The position numbers and the translations under genes are program-made. From the NCBI GenBank assembly GCA_963707575.1, contig OY970171.1, forward strand, positions 2,790,001 to 2,854,000: DNA of 64,000 nt, in the 5' to 3' direction. Origin of the DNA: Gaiellasilicea sp963707575. GTDB lineage: Bacteria; Actinomycetota; Thermoleophilia; Gaiellales; Gaiellaceae. Below, piece after piece: positions 41,511-49,427 of this stretch. Each line of letters starts with the position of its first letter. Position 1 is the first letter of the stretch. A model generated the notes under the pieces. It was given only the letters and a program-made list of their open reading frames with translations, was not told the origin of the DNA and did not search any database.

Positions 41511-41762
41511 TTGCCTGAGCATCAGATGAATTCGGACAACGGCTCCGGAGCCTTCGCGCTCCGCCAGCTCGTCGAGGAGCTCGGCGCCCAGCTGCGCTCG
41601 GGGGCCGAGAGACTCGGCGACTTGCCGCAGGAGACGGGCGACCTGATCGCCCGCGAGCTCGGGCTCGTGACCCGTAACGACTGGGACGCGCTCGAGCTCC
41701 GCCTCGCCCAGGTCGAGCATCGGCTGAAGCTGCTGGAACGGCCTCCTAGCGCCGGCGCCTGA
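41511..41762 (+). CDS. UbiK/BMFP-like small coiled-coil protein
   Basis: An 83-residue protein. The region LGLVTRNDWDALELRLAQVEHRLKLLE is close to the UbiK/BMFP family (LGLVTREEFD... coiled coil). Those proteins trimerise and assist ubiquinone synthesis or bind membranes. This gene starts with TTG at 41511, 4 bases after GGGAGG; an in-frame ATG at 41526 has no ribosome-binding sequence. A repeat element lies on each side. The link to ubiquinone is doubtful in an actinobacterium, so the role is unclear. Confidence 0.65.
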   Translation: MPEHQMNSDNGSGAFALRQLVEELGAQLRSGAERLGDLPQETGDLIARELGLVTRNDWDALELRLAQVEHRLKLLERPPSAGA

Positions 41763-41768
41763 GCCCCG

Positions 41769-41837
41769 GGAGCGAAGCGACCCTTTAGGGGTCTTCGCGC
41801 GATGAGCATCCGCTTCCGCGGATGCTCATCTTGCGCC
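41769..41837. repeat. structured intergenic repeat, family 1 copy D
   Basis: On the minus strand: GCGCAAG, then a perfect 13-bp hairpin GATGAGCATCCGC / GCGGATGCTCATC (41802-41831, loop of four), the linker GACCCCTAAAGGG, then a decayed second hairpin GGGTCGC-TTC-GCTCCC. It lies between convergent gene ends, with the consensus strand following the antiporter gene. Confidence 0.7.
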
Positions 41838-41844
41838 AGCTAGA

Positions 41845-43299
41845 TCAGACCCTTCGCCGCCAGCGGGAGAAGACGTCCTCGAGGTCGGCGCGCTTCTTGC
41901 GCGGGACGAGGACGAAGAGGCGGTCGCCGGGCTCGACGACGGTGCTGCCGCGCGGCGGGATCGTGTCGTCGCCGCGGGCGACGACCGCGATCAGGGCGCT
42001 GCGCGGCAGGCCCAGCTCGCGCACCGCGGAGCCGGCGATCGCGTGGTCGCCCGCGACCGCGAAGTCGACGAGCTCCAGTGACCCGAGCGCATCGACCTCG
42101 AACGGCGCGGGCACGATCGCCGGCCCAGGCGACACGAGGCCGAGGCGGTCGGCCACCCGCTCGAGCGTCGTGCCCTGCACGAGCGCCGAGACGACGACGA
42201 CGAAGAAGACGGCGTTGAAGATCGTCTCGCGGCTCTCGATCTCGGAAGAGAGGACGAAGGTGCCGAGCACGATCGGAACGGCGCCGCGGAGCCCCGCCCA
42301 GCCCAGCAGGGCCCGCTCCTTGTGCGTGAAGTCGCTGAACGCGGTCGAAACCCACACCGCGATCGGCCGGATCAGCAGCACGAGCAGCGCCGCGAGCACG
42401 ATCCCCGGCACCGCGACCGGCGGCAGGTCCTTGGGGAAGACGAGCAGCCCGAGCACGATGAACATCGTCACCTGCGCGAGGAAGGCGAGCCCTTCGTGGA
42501 ACGAGACGATCTGGCGGCGGTAGCGGGAGGGCGTCGAGCCGACCGCGAGCCCGACCAGGTAGATCGCGAGGAAGCCGCTGCCGCCGAGCACGTCCGCGGT
42601 CCCGAACGCGAGCGCGCCCGCGGCCACGGACGCGACCGGTGCGAATGCGCCGATCGAGGGAGGTAGGCGCGCGAAGGCCCAGGTCGCGACTGCGCCGAGC
42701 CCGATGCCGACGACCAGGCCGAGCCCGATCTCGCGAACGACGAGGAGCACGAGCTCCGGGAACGCGAAGGTCGGCTCGAGGATCCACTCGATCAACCCGA
42801 TCGTGAGCGCGATCGCCATCGGGTCGTTACCGCCGGTCTCGGCCTCGAGCGTCCTCGCCAGCCGCCGCCGGATGTTCGTGAACCGGAGCGTGGCGAAGAC
42901 CGCCGCGGCGTCGGTCGAGGAGACGACGGCGCCGAGCAGGACGGCTTCGAGCCAGGTCAGGTCGAAGAGGTAGTACGCGGCTGCTCCGGTCAGGAGCGCA
43001 GTCACGACGACGCCGACGGTGCTGAGCAGCGCGGCCGGCACGACGACCTGGCGCAGCCGCCGCCACGAAGTCGAGAGCCCGCCCTCGTAGAGGATTGCGG
43101 CCAGGCCGATCACGCCGACGGTGCGCGCGAGCTCGGCGTCGTCGAACTCGATGTTGCCCGGGCCGTCCGAGCCGAGCAGCATCCCGAGCGCCAGGAACGC
43201 TACGAGTGAGGGAACTCCGGTGCGGGACGCTCCGAGCGCGACAACGATGCTCGCCGTCAGGATTGCCCCGACGAGCAGGAGAATCGTGCCCTCGTCCAC
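41845..43299 (-). CDS. NhaP2-like K+/H+ antiporter with C-terminal regulatory domain
   Basis: A 484-residue antiporter with about 12 membrane segments: LYEGGLSTSW, VSSTDAAAVFATLRF, AETGGNDPMAIAL (ion-site Asp) and GWAGLRGAVPIVLGTF. Residues about 400-475 form a soluble RCK_C (TrkA-C)-like domain with SALIAVVARGDDTIPPRGSTVVEPGDRLFVLV (read in parts), so it is likely gated by a ligand. The GTG at 43299 gives the expected N-terminus; the longer upstream frame lacks a membrane-helix start. It is divergent from UbiB by 52 bases, and is a longer paralogue of the antiporter at 30528-31751. Confidence 0.88.
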   Translation of the reverse strand: MDEGTILLLVGAILTASIVVALGASRTGVPSLVAFLALGMLLGSDGPGNIEFDDAELARTVGVIGLAAILYEGGLSTSWRRLRQVVVPAALLSTVGVVVTALLTGAAAYYLFDLTWLEAVLLGAVVSSTDAAAVFATLRFTNIRRRLARTLEAETGGNDPMAIALTIGLIEWILEPTFAFPELVLLVVREIGLGLVVGIGLGAVATWAFARLPPSIGAFAPVASVAAGALAFGTADVLGGSGFLAIYLVGLAVGSTPSRYRRQIVSFHEGLAFLAQVTMFIVLGLLVFPKDLPPVAVPGIVLAALLVLLIRPIAVWVSTAFSDFTHKERALLGWAGLRGAVPIVLGTFVLSSEIESRETIFNAVFFVVVVSALVQGTTLERVADRLGLVSPGPAIVPAPFEVDALGSLELVDFAVAGDHAIAGSAVRELGLPRSALIAVVARGDDTIPPRGSTVVEPGDRLFVLVPRKKRADLEDVFSRWRRRV

Positions 43300-43351
43300 G
43301 TTCCTATCTTCGCTGGTGGGAAGAGCGGCCGTCGCGTGGAACACTTCCGTG

Positions 43352-45022
43352 ATGGCGACGCGACCCAAGGGCACACGCAACATCGGCCGGTTGTCCGAGA
43401 TCGCGCAGGTCGCGGTGCGGCACGGCTTCGGCTATTTCTTCGAGCGCCACAAGCTCACGGACATCCTGCCCTGGACCGCGAGGGTGGAGCCCGTCGGGGA
43501 GGTCGGATCGGAGCGTGGACGGCACCTGCGCGAGCTGCTCGACGAGCTCGGCCCGACCTTCGTCAAGTTCGGACAGCTGCTCTCGACGCGGCCCGACGTC
43601 GTGCCGCCGGACATCGTCGCCGAGTTGCGCGGCCTGCAGGACGACGTGCGGCCGTTCCCCTTCGAGCGGGTGCGGGCGGTGGTCGAGGCGGAGCTCGGGC
43701 TCTCGCTCGAGCAGGCGTACCTCAGCTTCGAGGAGAGGCCGATCGCCGCGGCGTCGATCGGCCAGGTCCACCGTGCGACGCTGCCGAACGGGCACGAGGT
43801 GGCAGTCAAGGTGCAGCGGCCGGACGCGCCGCGGCAGATCGAATCCGATCTCGCGCTGCTCTACCAGGCGGCGCGAATCATCAAGGAGCGTGTCCGCTCG
43901 CTCGACTTCATCGACGCGAGCGCGCTCGTGGACGAGTTCGCACGCTCGATCCGACAGGAGCTGGACTATCGCCTGGAGGCCCGCCATGCGGACACCTTCC
44001 GGCGCAACTTCGCAGGCTCCGAGGTCGTGCGGGTGCCGAAGGTCTACTGGAGCTATTCGGGCCCGCACGTGCTGACGCTGGAGTTCCTGGACGGCGTCCA
44101 GCTCGCCGACCTCGACCTGGCGACCACGTCGCTCGAGACCCGCCGCGAGCTCGCGCAGCGGATGACGGAGACGTGGATGGAGATGATCTTCCGCCACGGC
44201 TTCTTCCACGGCGACCCGCACCCCGCCAACATCCTCGTCCTCGACGACGCCCGGATCGGCCTGGTCGACTTCGGCCTGGTCGGCAAGCTCACGGACGACG
44301 ACATGTCCAAGCTGACGCGGCTCTTCATCGATGCCGCGACCGAGAACGTCGAGGCGCTGCCGAGACGCCTGGCCGAGCTCGGCGTCCGCTATCCGAAGGA
44401 GCGCGAGGAGGAGTTCACCGACGAGCTGCGCGACCTCTTCTACCGCTACTACGGAGCGAACCTCGCGGAGATCGACCCGATCCAGGTGATCCGGGAGGGC
44501 ATGGCGCTGATCTACTCGATGAACCTGCGGCTGCCGACGCGCTTCGTGATGCTCGACAAGGCGATCGCGACGCTCGGCTCCGTCGGGATCGACCTCTATC
44601 CGGACTTCAACGTCTTCGAGGTCGCGCGGCCGTACGCGCGTGCGCTGATGCTGGAGCGGTTCACTCCCGGCCGGATCGCGCAGCGCGCGACCAAGGAGGG
44701 CCGGCAGCTCTTCGGGATCGCGCGCGACCTGCCCTACCAGGTGCACGACGTCCTCCAGGAGGTGCGCGACGGGCAGATCGAGGTCGGCTTCGTGCACAAG
44801 GGACTGGACGAGTTCATGCACAAGCTCGACGTGGCCTTCAACCGGCTCGTGGTCGCCCTCGTCGTTGCCGGTGGCCTGCTCGGCTCGTCGCTGATCGGGA
44901 TCTTCGCGACGGACGGGCCGACGCTCGTCGGCGTCCACATCCTCTCGCTGATCGGCTTCCTGATCTCAGGGGTGCTCGGCGCCTGGCTCCTGCTCGGCGT
45001 CGTCAGGTCCGGGCGACTCTAG
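43352..45022 (+). CDS. ubiB: UbiB/ABC1-family atypical kinase
   Basis: A 556-residue ABC1-type protein kinase-like enzyme. Markers: LGPTFVKFGQLLSTRPD, AAASIGQVHRATLPNG (Ala-rich nucleotide loop with QVH), VAVKVQRP (catalytic Lys), HGFFHGDPHPANIL and LVDFGLVG (the DFG-like motif). Two C-terminal membrane helices (about 495-515 and 528-548) follow. The family supports isoprenoid-quinone biosynthesis, here presumably menaquinone. The 3' end overlaps the convergent SRPBCC gene by 57 bases. Confidence 0.88.
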   Translation: MATRPKGTRNIGRLSEIAQVAVRHGFGYFFERHKLTDILPWTARVEPVGEVGSERGRHLRELLDELGPTFVKFGQLLSTRPDVVPPDIVAELRGLQDDVRPFPFERVRAVVEAELGLSLEQAYLSFEERPIAAASIGQVHRATLPNGHEVAVKVQRPDAPRQIESDLALLYQAARIIKERVRSLDFIDASALVDEFARSIRQELDYRLEARHADTFRRNFAGSEVVRVPKVYWSYSGPHVLTLEFLDGVQLADLDLATTSLETRRELAQRMTETWMEMIFRHGFFHGDPHPANILVLDDARIGLVDFGLVGKLTDDDMSKLTRLFIDAATENVEALPRRLAELGVRYPKEREEEFTDELRDLFYRYYGANLAEIDPIQVIREGMALIYSMNLRLPTRFVMLDKAIATLGSVGIDLYPDFNVFEVARPYARALMLERFTPGRIAQRATKEGRQLFGIARDLPYQVHDVLQEVRDGQIEVGFVHKGLDEFMHKLDVAFNRLVVALVVAGGLLGSSLIGIFATDGPTLVGVHILSLIGFLISGVLGAWLLLGVVRSGRL

Positions 45023-45424
45023 AAGCTGCTTCAGCCGCGCCAGGCTCGCCTCGAGCGAGCGCTGCGCTTGTGCTCCGGCGACGCCGCCTGCGAAGCGCAG
45101 GAGGCCGCCGAGCCTGAGCTCGAGGCTCGAGGTGAGCTCGACGCCGTCGCCGACCGGCGCCAGCCGGTGCGTGATGGAGGCGGTCACGCCGCGTCCCTCG
45201 GTCCGCACCTCGAGGTGGCGCGGCTCCTCGAGCGCGACGACGCTGCTCGTCACATCCATCCGTCGCCCTGCCTGCTCCATCGTCTCTCGGTAGCGCCCGT
45301 CGCCGAGCGACTCCGAGCTGACGAGCCCGCTCACCCACTGCAAGCGCTTCTCCGCGTCGAGTAGCCATGGAAAGACCTCCTCCGCCGAGCGCGCGATCTC
45401 GATCGATGCCTCGCTGCGGGCCAT
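44966..45424 (-). CDS. SRPBCC/START-fold protein
   Basis: A 152-residue protein of the SRPBCC superfamily (polyketide-cyclase-like). It begins SEASIEIARSAEEVFPWLLD and has the classic helix-grip pattern with LTSSLELRLGGLLRF. The function of such proteins is mostly ligand binding. It is one base overlapped with the kelch gene (TGATG), so the two are co-translated. The last 57 bases overlap ubiB. Confidence 0.78.
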   Translation of the reverse strand: MARSEASIEIARSAEEVFPWLLDAEKRLQWVSGLVSSESLGDGRYRETMEQAGRRMDVTSSVVALEEPRHLEVRTEGRGVTASITHRLAPVGDGVELTSSLELRLGGLLRFAGGVAGAQAQRSLEASLARLKQLLESPGPDDAEQEPGAEHP

Positions 45425-46395
45425 CAGGGAAGGCGGAGGCTCTCCACGGCGCCGCTCGTCGTCAGGCCGGGCTCCGGCCCGCCGGCGACCGCGTAGACCC
45501 GGTCGCGGTGGGCGACGACGCCGAGCCCGTGTCGCGGCGTCGGCAGGTCCGCGAGCCGCCGCCAGCGGCGCCCGCGTAGGTCGTAGGCGTACACGCTCGC
45601 GATCGTCCCCGACGGGGCCTCGCCCCCGACCGAGACGATCCGGCCGGAGACGACCGCGGCACCGGTCCCTCCGCGCGCGGACGGAAGCCGCGGCAGCGGG
45701 CTCCAGCGGCGGCGAGCAGGGTCGTAGACCTCGAAGGCCCGCGTGTTCGTGTCGTAGCCGGCGCTGCGGCCGCCGACCGCATAGACCCGTCCTCCGACCG
45801 CTGCTGCGGCCAGGTGCTCGCGCGCGGTGGGGCCTGGAGCGCGTGACCAGCGGCCCGTGGCCAGATCGAGCACCAGCGTCACCCGCGCAAGGCCGCCTCG
45901 CTCCTCGACGCCGCCGACGACGTAGAGCCGCCCGCCGGCGACCGCTGCTGCCGCCGCGGCGCGCGGCTCGGGGAGCTGTGCCAGCCGGCGCCAGCGGTTT
46001 CCCTCGAGCACGAATGCGGTCCTCAGCGGGCGCCGGTCGAGGCCGTAGCCGCCGAGGACGTACACGCGGCCGCGGGCCGCGGCCGCAGCGGCGTGGTCGA
46101 CCGTGACCGGGAGGCTCGGCAGGCTCCGCCAGCGGTTCTCGCGAATCGAGTAGACGTCGGCGAGCGCCGAGTTCGCACCGCTCGCGACGAAGCCGCCGAC
46201 GACCACGATCCGGTCGCCCGTGACCGCCGCCGCCACCTCCGTCCGCGGTTCGGGAAGCGGCGCGTGACGCTGCCAGCCGCCCACGGCTCCCGCCGCGGTC
46301 CCGGTTGCGACGAGACCGAGGACGATCGCCCAGACCCGCCGTGAACGCAACCGACGGCTGGGGAACGATCGTCGCAAAGTTGCAGGAAAGGACAT
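45424..46395 (-). CDS. kelch-repeat beta-propeller, membrane-anchored
   Basis: A 323-residue protein. An N-terminal membrane segment (about 19-40, VWAIVLGLVATGTAAGAVG) is followed by six kelch units with the GRVYVLGG/GRLYVVGG pattern and W-residue spacing (ENRWRSLP, GRWSRAPG, RRWSPLPRL, RRWRRLADL). It is probably an extracytoplasmic six-bladed propeller. Kelch proteins bind partners; an enzyme such as a galactose-oxidase-like enzyme would need metal ligands not visible here. The stop overlaps the SRPBCC start, and the promoterless 5' end faces the atypical regulator gene. Confidence 0.85.
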   Translation of the reverse strand: MSFPATLRRSFPSRRLRSRRVWAIVLGLVATGTAAGAVGGWQRHAPLPEPRTEVAAAVTGDRIVVVGGFVASGANSALADVYSIRENRWRSLPSLPVTVDHAAAAAARGRVYVLGGYGLDRRPLRTAFVLEGNRWRRLAQLPEPRAAAAAAVAGGRLYVVGGVEERGGLARVTLVLDLATGRWSRAPGPTAREHLAAAAVGGRVYAVGGRSAGYDTNTRAFEVYDPARRRWSPLPRLPSARGGTGAAVVSGRIVSVGGEAPSGTIASVYAYDLRGRRWRRLADLPTPRHGLGVVAHRDRVYAVAGGPEPGLTTSGAVESLRLP

Positions 46396-46419
46396 CTGTC
46401 GGGGCTCGAAACCCGATGC

Positions 46420-46425
46420 TAGCTT
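46420..46425 (+). promoter_or_regulatory. -10-like hexamer TAGCTT before the atypical regulator
   Basis: TAGCTT ends 6 bases before ATG 46432. Confidence 0.5.
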
Positions 46426-46431
46426 CGCCGC

Positions 46432-47106
46432 ATGGAGACCGCCCTCTTGCTCGCGGAGCCCGAATCGGAGACCCGGGGCTTCCTCGAGCGGCGGCTCGCC
46501 GACGACGGCTTCCATGTGCTCGGGGCGGCGTTCAACAGGGAGGCGCTCGAGCTCGCCGAGCGTGTGCGTCCCGATCTCGTCCTCCTCTCCGAGATCGACC
46601 TGTGCGCGCGTTTGCGCGAGGGCGAGCCCGGCCGCTCCTGGGATCGCAACGTGCCCGTGATCGTGCTCGGCCCCGAGCGCGTGGACGCACGGGAGCGCGT
46701 GCGCGCGTTCCAGCGCGGCGCCGACGACTATGTCCACCGGCCGATCGTGTACGAGGAGCTCGCGGCTCGGATCCGGGCGGTGTTGCGTCGCGCGGCGCCG
46801 CCCGCGGCCGAGCGTGTCGAGGTGGGCCGGCTCGTCGTCGACCGAACCACGCGCAGCGCGACCGTCGGCGGGCGGGCGGTCTTTCTGGCCGGCAAGGAGT
46901 TCGAGCTGCTGGCTCGCCTCGCCTCGGAGCCGCAGCGGGTCTTCACCAAGGACGAGCTCCTGCGCGACGTGTGGGGTTACCGGTCGTTCTGCCGCACCCG
47001 GACGCTCGAGTCGCACGCGTCGCGACTCCGGCGCAAGCTCGCGCTCGGCGCCGACGACCGCTTCGTCGTCAACGTCTGGGGGGTGGGCTACAAGCTCGTC
47101 GACTAG
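46432..47106 (+). CDS. OmpR-like regulator with degenerate receiver
   Basis: A 224-residue protein with a normal C-terminal winged helix (FLAGKEFELLARLASEP, WGYRSFCRTRTLESHASRLRRKL, NVWGVGYKLVD). The receiver has lost key residues: the acidic pair (usually EDD) is AEPE, the phosphoacceptor position is Ser53 in DLVLLSEIDL, and the invariant Lys is Arg103 in DDYVHRPI. It should not be phosphorylated in the normal way. No kinase gene is nearby, so it is an orphan regulator, perhaps controlled by ligand or abundance. A short hairpin follows its stop. Confidence 0.85.
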   Translation: METALLLAEPESETRGFLERRLADDGFHVLGAAFNREALELAERVRPDLVLLSEIDLCARLREGEPGRSWDRNVPVIVLGPERVDARERVRAFQRGADDYVHRPIVYEELAARIRAVLRRAAPPAAERVEVGRLVVDRTTRSATVGGRAVFLAGKEFELLARLASEPQRVFTKDELLRDVWGYRSFCRTRTLESHASRLRRKLALGADDRFVVNVWGVGYKLVD

Positions 47107-47118
47107 CCCCGAGCCACC

Positions 47119-47132
47119 CTCGCCGAGGCGAG
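47119..47132. terminator. short bidirectional hairpin between convergent genes
   Basis: CTCGC-CGAG-GCGAG. It lies between the atypical regulator stop and the GFA-protein stop. No T-tract on either strand. Confidence 0.35.
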
Positions 47133-47546
47133 CTACCCGGGGCGGCTCTCGGGGAAGCGCGGCAGCCCGTCGTCCGGAAGCGGCTCCCAGACGGCCGCGT
47201 AGGCGACGTAGGCGTGCGATCGCGGCCGTACTCCCGGATCGCCGTCGATCGCCCCCAGTCGCACGCCGGTATGGTCGGTCGTCCCGGGGTCGCGGGTGAA
47301 GAGCGCCGAGCCGCAGAGGCCGCAGAAGACCTTCTCGCGGCCACCCTCCGGCGCCCACGCGCGCAACTCCTGCTCGCCCTGCACGATCCGGACCGAGCCG
47401 GGCTCTGCGCGGGCGTTCGCCGACGCTGCCGTGCCGCTCCGCCGCTGGCACCGCGTGCAGTGGCAGTAGCCCGCCGAGAGCAGCGGCACCGCGATCTCGA
47501 AGCGCACGGCTCCGCAGCCGCATCCACCCGTGAGTGGACTGCCCAC
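47133..47546 (-). CDS. GFA-family (CENP-V-like) zinc protein
   Basis: A 137-residue protein of the glutathione-dependent formaldehyde-activating (GFA) family. Zinc ligands are visible: GGCGCGAVRF (Cys pair), YCHCTRCQRR (two or three Cys), and KVFCGLCGSALF. Read from the GTG at 47546, which overlaps the TAG stop of the methyltransferase's repaired frame (TAGTG). The family includes many proteins with no proven formaldehyde role. The nearby frameshift could make it look like the end of a fusion protein, but separate genes are more likely. Confidence 0.78.
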   Translation of the reverse strand: MGSPLTGGCGCGAVRFEIAVPLLSAGYCHCTRCQRRSGTAASANARAEPGSVRIVQGEQELRAWAPEGGREKVFCGLCGSALFTRDPGTTDHTGVRLGAIDGDPGVRPRSHAYVAYAAVWEPLPDDGLPRFPESRPG

Positions 47547-48308
47547 TAGTCGGCATGCCCCCGCGTGGCCCAGGCGTGGGCGTCGAGCGTGAACGGGGCC
47601 GCCGGCAGCAGCTGCCTGCAGCGGTCCATCAGCTCTGCGCGACGATCGGAGCTCGAGCCGGGCGACGTATGCCCCCGCGGGCCCGACGCCGAGAGTGAAC
47701 GGCTCCCACCAGGTCTCGAACGTCTCGTGCTGGACCTGCACGGCCAGGTCCGTGTCCTCGACCTCCTCGAGCCCTGCAGCCTCGAACAGCTCGGTGAGAT
47801 GGCCCTGACGGGCGCCTGCGAGCCCAGCTTCGTCCGGCGCGTCGGGATCGAGCTGGCGCACCGCCGTCCAGTACGGGCTGAGCGGCCCTCTCCCTCCGGC
47901 GTGGTCCCAGACACTTGCGACCACAATCCCGCCGGGCCGAGTGACCCGGGCCATCTCGCGCAGGCCGGCGACGGGATCCGCCATGAAATGGACGACGAGC
48001 TGCGCGATCGCGACGTCGAACTCGTCGTCGGCGAACGGCAGCTCCTCCGCGGCAGCCCGGCGGATATCGACGTCGGGGTGGCGCTCGCGTGCCGCGGCGA
48101 CGAACGACTCGGAGGGGTCGACTGCCACCACCGCCTCGGCGCCGAGCCTCGCGACGAGCTCGCTCGTCAAGGCACCGGGACCGCAACCCACGTCGAGGGC
48201 CCGTTGTCCTTCACGCACGCCCGCGAAGTCTGCGGACAGGGGAGCCAGCGGGACCGAGTACCGCCCCATGAACCGGTCGTACGCGTTGGCCGAGACGGCG
48301 AAGCTCAC
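47546..48308 (-). pseudogene. class I SAM-dependent methyltransferase interrupted by a +1 frameshift
   Basis: The 5' two thirds encode a UbiE/COQ5-like methyltransferase: VREGQRALDVGCGPGALT (motif I), VVAVDPSESF, FDVAIAQLVVHFM and TRPGGIVVASVWDH. After FTLGVGPAGAYVARLE the original frame runs into a low-quality stretch and then into the GFA frame. In the next frame a convincing end appears, DRRAELMDRCRQLL, PAAPFTLDAHAWATRGHAD, then TAG. One extra base between about 47640 and 47665 would explain this. Either a sequencing error or a real mutation; the ancestral gene is about 253 codons. Confidence 0.7.
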
Positions 48309-48344
48309 GGCCTCACTCTAAGTCCATGCACGATCGCCAGGCGG

Positions 48345-48914
48345 TCAGAGGAGGACGCCTTCGAGCCGCAGCAGCCGCTCCTTCAGCTCGAGGCCGCCGG
48401 CGTAGCCGGTGAGGCTCCCGTTCGACCCCACGACGCGGTGGCACGGCAGCACGATCGCGATCGGGTTGCGGTTCATCACCATCCCGACGGCGCGGGCGGC
48501 CCGTGGCGCGTCGACCCGCTGTGCCAGGGCACCGTAGGTCGTCGTCTCGCCGAAAGGCACACGCGCGAGCTCACCGAGGACGCGCTGGGCGAACGGTGCG
48601 GCCCCGCGCAGGTCGGTATCGAGCTCGAACCCCTGCCGGCGGCCGGCGAAGTACTCGTCGAGCTGGCGCCGTGCGTTGTCGACGCTCGAGCCGGCCCTCA
48701 GGACGCGCGGGCCGAAGGCACGTGCGAGCCGGTCGAGGTACTCGTCGGGCTCGGGGTGGAACGCGACCCGGCAGAGGCCGCGGTCGGTGGCTGCCAGGAA
48801 GAGCGGCCCGATCGCCGACTCGACGACGTCGTAGCCGACGTCGAGCAGGCCGGCGTCGGCCGCTGCCTCGCGGAAGCGGGCGTCGAGCTCGGGGGAGACG
48901 GTGGGCGAAGTCAT
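48345..48914 (-). CDS. ogt: methylated-DNA-[protein]-cysteine S-methyltransferase
   Basis: A 189-residue suicide DNA-repair protein that removes alkyl groups from O6-alkylguanine. The active site is PIAIVLPCHRVVG with Cys158. Also present are the Arg-finger region and FGETTTYGALAQRV (helix-turn-helix). A leading ~75 residues form the regulatory N-terminal domain. Length fits Ogt. It overlaps the upstream ECF sigma factor gene by 4 bases (ATGA), so both are translated from one message. Confidence 0.93.
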   Translation of the reverse strand: MTSPTVSPELDARFREAAADAGLLDVGYDVVESAIGPLFLAATDRGLCRVAFHPEPDEYLDRLARAFGPRVLRAGSSVDNARRQLDEYFAGRRQGFELDTDLRGAAPFAQRVLGELARVPFGETTTYGALAQRVDAPRAARAVGMVMNRNPIAIVLPCHRVVGSNGSLTGYAGGLELKERLLRLEGVLL

Positions 48915-49384
48915 GTGGTACCTCCTGATGCGCGCAGGCGCCGGATCCCGGACGACGCGGCCTGGCGGGCCGCCTCCGGAGTGGATCCGAGGGCCGTTGC
49001 GATGTCGTCGTAGGCGAAGTCGTAGCCGTAGCGGAGCACCACCGCGGCGCGCTCCGTCGGTGGCAGGCCGTTGGCCAGGTGCTCCAGCTGGGCGTAGGCC
49101 GGGCGGCCGTCCTCGACGGGCAGCTCGGGCAGCTCGGGCGTGGCCGGCCGGGCGCGCCTGCCGCTGTCGATCACGAGCCGGGCCGCGATCGTGAGCACCC
49201 AGGCACGCAGGTGCTCGCCGTGGTCGAGCCGCGGATACGCGCGCAGCGCGCGCAGGAACGTCTCCTGGAACGCATCCTCCGCCGCCTCGCGACCCAGGCG
49301 GCGGCGCAGGAATCCGAGCACGATGTCGCGCTGCTCGAGGTAGAAGCGCTCGAACGGCGGAATCTCTGTCACGACCTCCATCAT
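48911..49384 (-). CDS. ECF-family RNA polymerase sigma factor
   Basis: A 157-residue sigma factor. Region 2 reads EQRDIVLGFLRRRLGREAAEDAFQETFLRALR (seen in parts), and region 4 reads LPPTERAAVVLRYGYDFAYDDIATALGSTPEAAR. It has no large extension and no anti-sigma gene is adjacent. It is followed by ogt with a 4-base overlap. Such an arrangement suggests a damage-linked regulator that controls its own DNA-repair partner, as alternative to the Ada system. That is inference. Confidence 0.88.
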   Translation of the reverse strand: MMEVVTEIPPFERFYLEQRDIVLGFLRRRLGREAAEDAFQETFLRALRAYPRLDHGEHLRAWVLTIAARLVIDSGRRARPATPELPELPVEDGRPAYAQLEHLANGLPPTERAAVVLRYGYDFAYDDIATALGSTPEAARQAASSGIRRLRASGGTT

Positions 49385-49427
49385 CTCTGTTCAACGCAGC
49401 GGCGGCCGCATCTGTGAGAGTGCGCCT

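Noticed and set aside
47133..48308. Single methyltransferase-GFA fusion gene
   Set aside because: The natural end of the methyltransferase lies in another frame and the GFA domain has its own overlapping GTG, so a frameshift is more likely than a fusion.
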